This document shows, piece by piece, positions 6,824 through 13,676 of a DNA stretch of 64,000 nucleotides (the stretch's first letter is position 1; the number at the start of each line of letters is the position of its first letter). Source of the DNA: CAJQGY01 sp964523375 (GTDB lineage Bacteria; Pseudomonadota; Gammaproteobacteria; Magnimaribacterales; D2472); contig CAZFYG010000001.1 of the NCBI GenBank assembly GCA_964523375.1, positions 59,862 through 123,861 on the forward strand. Direction: 5' to 3'. The position numbers and the translations under genes are program-made. Below the pieces are notes generated by a model, which worked only from the letters and a program-made list of their open reading frames with translations, did no database searches and had not been told where the DNA came from.

Positions 6824-7837
6824 TTCCTCTCTTTCTTTTGCAATTATTTCTTCAAGTGATTGAAGTATTTCTTTTGTACCTTCTCCAGTAGCTGCTGAAA
6901 TAAAAAATATATCCTTTCTGTCAATTCCTAATTTTTCTTTAATGCTTTGTGCTGCATCCTCTATTTCATTTTCCTGCAATAAATCAATTTTATTACAAAC
7001 TATCCAAGAAACTTTCTGAGTTAAATCTTCCTTATATTTGCTTAACTCATTTTTAAGTAATTCAATTTGCTTTACAGGGTCGTTTTGGTCTGTTGCAAAT
7101 AAATCAACAAAAATAAGTAACAATCCAGTTCTTGAAATATGTTGAAGAAATTTTATACCTAACCCAGCGCCATCAGATGCACCTTCAATTAACCCAGGAA
7201 TATCTGCTATGACATAGCTAGAATCAGACCCTTGAATGGTTCCCAGATGGGGTCGTAGAGTTGTAAAGGGATAGCTTCCAATTTTGGGTTTTGCAGATGA
7301 AACTTTATTTAAGAATGTTGATTTGCCTGCATTGGGAAATCCTACAAGTCCAACATCAGCTAGAGATTTTAATTCAAGCCTTATATTTCTTACTTCGCCC
7401 TCAAACCCAAGTGTGAATTTTCTAGGTGATTGATTTGTGCTTGATTTAAACCTAGCATTACCCTGACCACCATCTCCTCCAATAGCTACCGTATAAGAAA
7501 TATCAGAATCACAACAGTCAATTAATTCTTCATTTGAAAAATCATCATATATAACTGTTCCTTTGGGAATATCAATAATTAAATCTTCAGCTGCAGCTCC
7601 AGATTTATTTTTACCAGAACCTGGCCTACCATTTTTAGCAATAAATACTCTTTTATTTTGAAAATCGATTAATGTGTTTTTGTTTTTATTAACTTTGAAT
7701 ACGATATTTGCGCCCTTCCCACCATCTCCGCCATCAGGGCCGCCAAAAGGTATATATTTTTCTCTTCTGAAGCTTGATGCACCGGCACCACCATTTCCAG
7801 CCCTAACTTCGAGAAAGGCCTCGTCTATAAAATTCAT
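6815..7837 (-). CDS. obgE: GTPase ObgE/CgtA
   Basis: Essential ribosome-associated GTPase involved in 50S assembly and stress signalling. The 340-residue protein has the glycine-rich Obg fold at 1-158, with GGAGASSFRREKYIP and GGPDGGDGGKG visible, then the G domain with G1 GFPNAGKST (166-174), G3 DIPG (212-215) and an NKID motif. It stops soon after the G domain, so the acidic C-terminal extension of E. coli ObgE (390 residues) is absent, which is common. It is the last gene of rplU-rpmA-obgE, 18 nt after rpmA. Confidence 0.96.
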   Translation of the reverse strand: MNFIDEAFLEVRAGNGGAGASSFRREKYIPFGGPDGGDGGKGANIVFKVNKNKNTLIDFQNKRVFIAKNGRPGSGKNKSGAAAEDLIIDIPKGTVIYDDFSNEELIDCCDSDISYTVAIGGDGGQGNARFKSSTNQSPRKFTLGFEGEVRNIRLELKSLADVGLVGFPNAGKSTFLNKVSSAKPKIGSYPFTTLRPHLGTIQGSDSSYVIADIPGLIEGASDGAGLGIKFLQHISRTGLLLIFVDLFATDQNDPVKQIELLKNELSKYKEDLTQKVSWIVCNKIDLLQENEIEDAAQSIKEKLGIDRKDIFFISAATGEGTKEILQSLEEIIAKEREELT

Positions 7838-7855
7838 GAGATTTTGAAGAAAATG

Positions 7856-8113
7856 TTATGCAGGTATAACGTTGGCAGTTTTTCTACTTTTAGGACCTTT
7901 ATAAGTAAATTGAACGACGCCTTCAGCTTTAGCAAATAAAGTATCGTCTTTGCCTATGCCTACATTAATACCAGGATGTGTATTAGTTCCTCTTTGACGG
8001 ATAAGAATTTCACCAGCTTTTACTGTTTGTCCACCAAATCTTTTAACGCCAAGCCTTTTGGCGTTGGAATCTCTTCCGTTCTTACTGGAACCACCTGCTT
8101 TTTTATGTGCCAT
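7856..8113 (-). CDS. rpmA: 50S ribosomal protein L27
   Basis: Small basic protein of 85 residues near the peptidyl transferase centre. The flexible N-terminus MAHKKAGGSSKNGRDS reaches the active site; the mature start without a cleavable leader is the gammaproteobacterial form. The start overlaps the rplU stop by one base (TAATG), so translation is coupled. Second gene of rplU-rpmA-obgE. Confidence 0.97.
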   Translation of the reverse strand: MAHKKAGGSSKNGRDSNAKRLGVKRFGGQTVKAGEILIRQRGTNTHPGINVGIGKDDTLFAKAEGVVQFTYKGPKSRKTANVIPA

Positions 8114-8433
8114 TATTTACTCTCTATTTTAATATCTTTAATTTCGACTTGAGAATGCCTGGCTCTATGGCCAATTTTTCTCATACTATGTTTTCTTCTT
8201 CGAAATCTAAGAACTGATATTTTTTCAGATTTAACAATATCAACAACTTCTGCAGTTACTTTAACGTTAGCCAAGTAAGGCTGACCAATTTCAACATTTT
8301 CGCCATCGACGTATAGCAAAACATTGTCAAAAGTTACTTTTGAGCCAGGCTCATCCTTCAATAAGTCGACAGGCAATTTCATGCCTTTCTCGATTTTGTG
8401 TTGTTTTCCGCCTGTTTCTATTACTGCATACAT
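8113..8433 (-). CDS. rplU: 50S ribosomal protein L21
   Basis: 23S rRNA-binding protein of 106 residues, beginning MYAVIETGGKQHKI and containing the C-terminal L21 signature FRRRKHSMRKIGHRARHSQVEI. First gene of the rplU-rpmA-obgE operon, divergent from ispB, which is the classical arrangement. A clear sigma-70 promoter lies 24-52 nt upstream. Confidence 0.97.
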   Translation of the reverse strand: MYAVIETGGKQHKIEKGMKLPVDLLKDEPGSKVTFDNVLLYVDGENVEIGQPYLANVKVTAEVVDIVKSEKISVLRFRRRKHSMRKIGHRARHSQVEIKDIKIESK

Positions 8434-8456
8434 ATTAATATCTCTAAAGGTGGCAA

Positions 8457-8485
8457 AATATACGCTTTAATGAAGAATTTATCAA
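8457..8485 (-). promoter_or_regulatory. Sigma-70 promoter for rplU-rpmA-obgE
   Basis: On the minus strand TTGATA (8485-8480), a 17-nt spacer and TATATT (8462-8457) give a near-consensus promoter, with transcription starting about 17 nt before the rplU ATG. Confidence 0.7.
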
Positions 8486-8527
8486 TACTTATGTATAATT
8501 TTGCTTTAATTAATTTTATACAGGGTA

Positions 8528-9475
8528 TTGAAGATTAATAATTTAAATAAAGAATTACTACTTGTAAGAAAACTTCTTAAAAATGAGATCATAGAAGAGG
8601 AAATTATCTCTGATCTTTATAACTACATATTTAAATCTAGTGGAAAACAAATAAGGGCTCGTTTATCGCTTTTAACCTCTTCGATTGATAAAAGAAAAGG
8701 TGAGAAAAGGTTGAGGTTAGCTGCAATCATTGAGCTGCTTCATACAGCTACTTTAGTTCATGATGATGTTGTGGACTCATCTTCAATTAGAAGAGGTAAT
8801 GCTTCTGTTAATAGCATTTGGACAAATTCTCATAGCGTGCTTATAGGGGATTACATCTATTCAAAAGCATTCATGCTTATGGTTGCTCTTAACGATATGA
8901 AAATCCTTAAAGAGCTTTCGGATGCTACAAATGACATTTCAAAGGGAGAACTTATTCAATTAGATTCAATAAATAATATAAAAGTTGATTTGTCTTACTT
9001 ATTAAAAATTAGTTATTTTAAAACAGGAAGGTTGTTTGAGGCAGCTGCAAAATCAGGAGCAATATTGGCTGGTGGTGAGCGCGACTATATCAAGCATTCA
9101 ACTAATTTTTCTAAAAACTTGGGGGTTTTGTTTCAAATAAAAGATGATTTATTGGATTATCAAATCGATAGTCACTCTGGCAAGCCAAACTTTCAAGATA
9201 TTAAGGAAAAGAAAATAACATATCCTTTTTATTTCGCATATACGAATGCGAGCTCAAAAGAGAGGAGAGATTTAAAGGATTTTCTAGATTGTGAATCTAT
9301 AAATAATGAAAAACTTTATGAGCTAGTTTCAAAATTGGGTGGGTTAGAAAAAACAGAGAATTTAGCTATAAGTTTTTTGCATAAAGCAGAAATCTCTGCA
9401 TATTCAATAAAAAATAAAATTGTTAAAGATGAGATGTTAAACTTGCTACATAAATCTCTAAATAGAAAAAAATGA
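8528..9475 (+). CDS. ispB: Polyprenyl diphosphate synthase (octaprenyl type)
   Basis: Trans-prenyltransferase making the long isoprenoid side chain of ubiquinone. The 315-residue protein carries the first aspartate-rich motif as HDDVVD (D79, D80, D83) and the second as KDDLLDY at roughly 203-209, both required for Mg-diphosphate binding. The start is TTG at 8528; no in-frame ATG exists before the conserved GKQIRARL motif, and a TATAAT is at 8494-8499. Chain length cannot be fixed from sequence; octaprenyl is assumed from the gene position opposite rplU. It overlaps fabA by 4 nt. Confidence 0.9.
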   Translation: MKINNLNKELLLVRKLLKNEIIEEEIISDLYNYIFKSSGKQIRARLSLLTSSIDKRKGEKRLRLAAIIELLHTATLVHDDVVDSSSIRRGNASVNSIWTNSHSVLIGDYIYSKAFMLMVALNDMKILKELSDATNDISKGELIQLDSINNIKVDLSYLLKISYFKTGRLFEAAAKSGAILAGGERDYIKHSTNFSKNLGVLFQIKDDLLDYQIDSHSGKPNFQDIKEKKITYPFYFAYTNASSKERRDLKDFLDCESINNEKLYELVSKLGGLEKTENLAISFLHKAEISAYSIKNKIVKDEMLNLLHKSLNRKK

Positions 9476-9993
9476 CCTTTGTACCTGAAAATTATTACTC
9501 AAAAGAATCTATTATTAAGTGTGCCAATGGTAATTTATTTAATAAAGATGATGGAAAGCTCCCTTCAGACAATATGCTTATGTTTGATTTAATATCTCTA
9601 ATTAATAGTGATGGTGGAGAATTCGGTAAAGGTAAAATTATTGCAGAACTAGATATAAATCCAGACTTATGGTTTTTTGATTGCCATTTCAAAGGTGATC
9701 CAGTTATGCCTGGCTGTCTTGGTTTAGATGCAATGTGGCAGCTTCTTGGCTTCTTTTTGCTATGGTCTGGTCTGCCAGGGGTTGGAAGAGCTCTGGGCGC
9801 TGAAAAAATAAAATTTTTTGGTCAAGTCCTCCCAACAGCAAAAAAAGTAAAATACGAGTTAGATGTAAAAAGAGTCATTAATAGAGGCGCTGTATTAGGC
9901 TTAGCAAATGGTAAAATGTTTGTTGATGGTAGAGAAGTATATTCAGCTGAAAACCTTAAAGTAGGCTTATTTAAAGACACGAGTAATTTTTAA
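9472..9993 (+). CDS. fabA: 3-hydroxydecanoyl-ACP dehydratase/isomerase FabA
   Basis: Bifunctional hot-dog-fold enzyme that dehydrates 3-hydroxydecanoyl-ACP and isomerises the product to the cis-3 isomer, the branch point of anaerobic unsaturated fatty acid synthesis. The active site is visible as DCHFKGDPVMPGCLGLDAMWQ with H72 and D86, matching H70 and D84 of E. coli. Length 173 is standard. The start overlaps the ispB stop (ATGA) and the stop overlaps the fabB start (TAATG), so the three are translationally coupled. Confidence 0.97.
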   Translation: MTFVPENYYSKESIIKCANGNLFNKDDGKLPSDNMLMFDLISLINSDGGEFGKGKIIAELDINPDLWFFDCHFKGDPVMPGCLGLDAMWQLLGFFLLWSGLPGVGRALGAEKIKFFGQVLPTAKKVKYELDVKRVINRGAVLGLANGKMFVDGREVYSAENLKVGLFKDTSNF

Positions 9994-11201
9994 TGAAAAA
10001 TGTAGTTATAACAGGAGTGGGTATTAAATCTTGCATTGGTAATACCTATGCAGATGTTTTAGATAGTCTACAAAATGGTAAATCAGGCATTATTGCTAAT
10101 AATACATACCAAGAAATGGGTTTTAGAAGCTGTGTTTCAGGAAGTATGAATATTGAATTGAAAGATTTAATAGATAGAAAACTTTTAAGGTTTATGGGAG
10201 AAACAGCTGCATATTCTTACCTGGCAGCATTAGATGCAATAGAAATGTCTGGTATTTCTAGTGATGTTTTATCAAACCCAAGAGTTGGGATTGTTGCAGG
10301 TTCTGGTGGGGCTTCGACAAGAACACAAACAATTACAGCAGATATTACAAGAGAAAAAGGACCTAAAAGAATTGGCCCATATGCTGTAACAAAAACAATG
10401 GGTAGTACTGTAGCTGCGATCCTAGGTACTGCATTTAAATTACAAGGCGTTAACTATTCTATATCATCTGCATGCTCTACAAGCGCTCATTGTATTGGCC
10501 ATGGATCTGATTTAATTAAATCAGGACAACAAGATATTGTAATAGTTGGTGGAGGTGAGGATGAGCATTGGAGCTCATCAAGCCTTTTTGATGCCATGGG
10601 AGCACTATCTTCTAATTACAATGAAACTCCAAAGCTTGCATCTAGAGCTTTTGATAAAAATAGAGATGGTTTTGTTATATCTGGGGGAGCTGGAATGCTA
10701 GTTCTCGAGGAAGAAGAGCATGCTAAAAAAAGAGGAGCAAATATTTTGGCAACTTTGTCAGGTTACTTTGCTAATTCTGATGGTTATGACATGGTTGCAC
10801 CTTCTGGTGAAGGCGCAGAAAGATGTATGCAAGGCGCACTAAAATCCTCAGGAGGTTCTGTAGATTATATTAATGCTCATGGAACTAGTACGCCAGTTGG
10901 AGATTTGGCTGAACTTGGGGCAATTCAACGTGTATTTGGAGCGAATGCACCCATTATTAGCTCAACAAAATCTATGACCGGCCATTCCTTGGGAGCAACA
11001 GGCGCCCAGGAGGCAATATATTCTATAATGATGATCAATGAAGGCTTTATTGCTCCATCAATTAATATTGATGACTTGGTGGATGAGGCTGCAGGGCTTG
11101 AAATTAATCAGGAAACTCGTGAACAAAAACTCAATAGTGTTATGAGTAATTCATTTGGTTTTGGCGGAACTAATGCAACACTTATACTTTCAAGGTATTA
11201 G
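9993..11201 (+). CDS. fabB: 3-oxoacyl-ACP synthase I FabB
   Basis: Condensing enzyme that elongates the cis-unsaturated acyl chain made by FabA. The 402-residue thiolase-fold protein has the nucleophile C161 in SSACSTSAHC, the two catalytic histidines in NAHGTSTPVGD and TGHSLGATG, and the C-terminal NSFGFGGTNA. The fabA-fabB pair is specific to organisms using the FabA/FabB route, consistent with a gammaproteobacterium. No FabR-type operator was recognised upstream. Its stop abuts the stop of the convergent flavin oxidoreductase gene. Confidence 0.97.
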   Translation: MKNVVITGVGIKSCIGNTYADVLDSLQNGKSGIIANNTYQEMGFRSCVSGSMNIELKDLIDRKLLRFMGETAAYSYLAALDAIEMSGISSDVLSNPRVGIVAGSGGASTRTQTITADITREKGPKRIGPYAVTKTMGSTVAAILGTAFKLQGVNYSISSACSTSAHCIGHGSDLIKSGQQDIVIVGGGEDEHWSSSSLFDAMGALSSNYNETPKLASRAFDKNRDGFVISGGAGMLVLEEEEHAKKRGANILATLSGYFANSDGYDMVAPSGEGAERCMQGALKSSGGSVDYINAHGTSTPVGDLAELGAIQRVFGANAPIISSTKSMTGHSLGATGAQEAIYSIMMINEGFIAPSINIDDLVDEAAGLEINQETREQKLNSVMSNSFGFGGTNATLILSRY

Positions 11202-12281
11202 TTAATAAAATTCTTTGAGCGTATTTGAGGTATAGGGTTTGATTTCGCTCAGTCTGCCCTCTTCCATTTTTAATGCCCACTCATGGTCAGCTAGTAGCGC
11301 TCTTCCCACTGCGACAAGGTCATATTTACTGCTAGATATATCTTCAATTACTTTTTCAATTCCTGATACTTCAGCAGGAGCAGTCATATCGGTAAAATCT
11401 GAATCTAGCCCAACACTTCCTACACTTATTGTTGGGAGCTTTGATATTTTTTGAGTCCAATAAGCTAAATTATTATTATTTTCTTTAAACTCACTCTCCC
11501 AATATCTCCTCATGCTTGAATGTAAATAATCAAGGCCTGAATCAATTGGTTCTTTAAGCATACTGGTTAACTCTTCAACATCTTGAGCCAATCTTGCTGT
11601 GTAATCTTGTTGTTTCCATTGTGAAAACCTAAATCCAACAATAAAATCCTTACTAACCTTTGCTCTTACAGCTTTGATGATCTCAGATGCAAACTTTGCT
11701 CTTTTTTCGATACTTCCTCCATATGCATCTTCTCTTTGGTTTGTTCCTTCCCATAAAAAATTATCAATTAGGTACCCATGAGCTCCATGAATTTCAATGC
11801 CATCAAACCCAATTTTTTCGCATATTCGTGCATCTTCAGCATATGCATCTATAGTTTCATTTATATCGTTAATTGACATTGCGTGTGCAACATTTTTACC
11901 TGGCCTGGTAAGACCAGATGCTGTATGACCAGGTACTTCTGGGTTAGGCCCCATTCCTGGCTTTCTGAAGCCGCCACAATGCCATAGTTGCCCTATGACA
12001 GCCCCGTCGTTGATCTTAATTCCATTAACCAGTGTTTTCCATGCATCTATCGAAGCATCACTATCAAGCCTTGGGACATTAGGATATGCACTTGATGCAT
12101 CATGACTGATCTCTATTCCCTCTGTAATGATTAACCCGACGTTAGCTCTCGCCCTTCTCTCATAGTAATTAATAACGTCCTGGGTGGGCACTCCTCCAGG
12201 AGACATGTTTCTAGTCATTGGGGCCATCACAATGCGGTTCCTTAGCTGAGTCTTTTTAAGGGTATATTTATCAAAAATCAT
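11202..12281 (-). CDS. NADH:flavin oxidoreductase, Old Yellow Enzyme family
   Basis: FMN-dependent TIM-barrel ene-reductase of 359 residues. Visible family signatures are the N-terminal NRIVMAPMTRN, the FMN-site GQLWHCGG, and the substrate-binding HGAHGYLIDNFLW, followed by REDAYGGSIEKRAKF. The physiological substrate is unknown; candidates are alpha,beta-unsaturated carbonyls or nitro compounds. The start is one base after the crotonase stop, so the two are probably co-expressed, possibly acting on related unsaturated acyl substrates (inference). Confidence 0.9.
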   Translation of the reverse strand: MIFDKYTLKKTQLRNRIVMAPMTRNMSPGGVPTQDVINYYERRARANVGLIITEGIEISHDASSAYPNVPRLDSDASIDAWKTLVNGIKINDGAVIGQLWHCGGFRKPGMGPNPEVPGHTASGLTRPGKNVAHAMSINDINETIDAYAEDARICEKIGFDGIEIHGAHGYLIDNFLWEGTNQREDAYGGSIEKRAKFASEIIKAVRAKVSKDFIVGFRFSQWKQQDYTARLAQDVEELTSMLKEPIDSGLDYLHSSMRRYWESEFKENNNNLAYWTQKISKLPTISVGSVGLDSDFTDMTAPAEVSGIEKVIEDISSSKYDLVAVGRALLADHEWALKMEEGRLSEIKPYTSNTLKEFY

Positions 12282-12282
12282 T

Positions 12283-13152
12283 TTAATCTTCCTGTTGAAA
12301 TTTTGATTTTATCCACGGATAGGCACTTGGCATATCTGATGAGACTTTATTGCGGAAAGTTGCTTTGCGCTTTTCTAAAAATGACATAACTCCCTCAACA
12401 GCATCATCGGATGACCCTCTAGATTGAATAACCTTGCTATCTATTATATGCGCCTCTTCAGGTGAGGAATATGATGAAAGCGACCACATCATTTGACGAG
12501 TTGTAGCAATAGAAACAGGTGAAGAATTATTAGTTATCTTATCTGCAATGCTAAGCGTTTCTGTAATCAAGTCCTCGGGTGAAGTTAAATAGGAAATTAA
12601 ATTCGCATTTTGTGCCTCATCTGGTGAGACTTTATCTCCAGAATACGACCATTCAAGCGCTTTTGATATTCCAACTATTTTAGGAAGAAACCAGCTTGAA
12701 CATGCATCTGGAGCAATACCTCTTCTAGCAAATGGAAAGCTGTAGCTTGCATCAGTTGAAGCTATTCTTATATCAGCAGCGAGTTGAAGGGTTGCCCCGA
12801 CCCCAACAGCAGGACCATTGCAGGCAACAAGTATAGGTTTAAGACAGTTGTACATTCTTAAAGTTAATATGCCCCCAGAATCCCTATTAAAATCTTCTGA
12901 ATAAGATTTACTATTATCAAACTCATTTTTAAAAGTGTTCTCACCACCAGAAAGGTCGGCTCCAGAACAAAAGGCTCTACCTGCTCCTGTAATAACAATC
13001 GCTCTTATATGATCATCCGCATCACAATGGTCTAAGGCATCAATAAAGTCATGGAGCATGGCTTGATTAAAAGCATTAAGTTTTTTTGGTCTATTTAAAG
13101 TAATAACCGCAACTGAATCAATGATCTCAAAAAGAAGAGTTGATAGATTCAA
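12283..13152 (-). CDS. Enoyl-CoA hydratase/isomerase (crotonase family)
   Basis: Crotonase-fold protein of 289 residues acting on acyl-CoA thioesters. The oxyanion-hole region GRAFCSGADLSGG and the second glycine loop NGPAVGVGATLQLAADIRIAS are clear. In the catalytic segment RRGIAPDACSSWFLPK an aspartate replaces the glutamate of classical hydratases, as in some PaaG-type isomerases, so hydratase versus isomerase is undecided. It lies 11 nt after ssb and one base before the Old Yellow Enzyme gene. Confidence 0.88.
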   Translation of the reverse strand: MNLSTLLFEIIDSVAVITLNRPKKLNAFNQAMLHDFIDALDHCDADDHIRAIVITGAGRAFCSGADLSGGENTFKNEFDNSKSYSEDFNRDSGGILTLRMYNCLKPILVACNGPAVGVGATLQLAADIRIASTDASYSFPFARRGIAPDACSSWFLPKIVGISKALEWSYSGDKVSPDEAQNANLISYLTSPEDLITETLSIADKITNNSSPVSIATTRQMMWSLSSYSSPEEAHIIDSKVIQSRGSSDDAVEGVMSFLEKRKATFRNKVSSDMPSAYPWIKSKFQQED

Positions 13153-13163
13153 TTATTAATTTC

Positions 13164-13607
13164 CTAGAAAGGAATGTCGTCGTCAGTTAAACCTGATCCT
13201 GTGTCGCCTTCAGAAGGAAATGGTGATTCTGATTGAGTATTATTCATTGGGGCTGCTGCTGAGGGAGCATTCCTTGAACCAAGCATTGTTAGCTCACTTC
13301 CAACTATCTCAGTTGTCCATCTATCTGCACCAGATTTATCTTGCCACTTTCTTGTTTGTAACTTACCTTCAATATATATACTTGAGCCTTTATCTAAATA
13401 TTTTTCTACTATTTCCGCTAACTTTCCAAAAAAAACAACTCTGTGCCACTCTGTCTTGTCACGCATCTCACCACTTTCTTTATCTTTCCATGACTCAGTA
13501 GTCGCTATTGATAGATTTGCAACAGCTGACTGTGTTGCTGTATATCTCATTTCAGGTTTTTGACCTAAATTTCCAACTAAAATAACTTTATTTACGCCTC
13601 TACTCAT
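13164..13607 (-). CDS. ssb: Single-stranded DNA-binding protein
   Basis: Homotetrameric ssDNA-binding protein for replication, repair and recombination. The 147-residue protein has the OB fold (about 1-107, starting MSRGVNKVILVGNLGQKPE), a short flexible linker with A, P, N and S, and the acidic tip DDDIPF that recruits partner proteins. It is divergent from uvrA, the same pairing as in E. coli, but I see no CTG-N10-CAG SOS box in the shared 69-nt spacer. Confidence 0.96.
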   Translation of the reverse strand: MSRGVNKVILVGNLGQKPEMRYTATQSAVANLSIATTESWKDKESGEMRDKTEWHRVVFFGKLAEIVEKYLDKGSSIYIEGKLQTRKWQDKSGADRWTTEIVGSELTMLGSRNAPSAAAPMNNTQSESPFPSEGDTGSGLTDDDIPF

Positions 13608-13676
13608 AATAACCTCTTATAATATTCTATGAAGTTTAACTCAAATTAATTTTTTCATCACGGATTATTTCTTCTT

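Noticed and set aside
13608..13676. SOS (LexA) box between ssb and uvrA
   Set aside because: No CTG-N10-CAG or close variant is present in the 69-nt spacer, although E. coli has them here.
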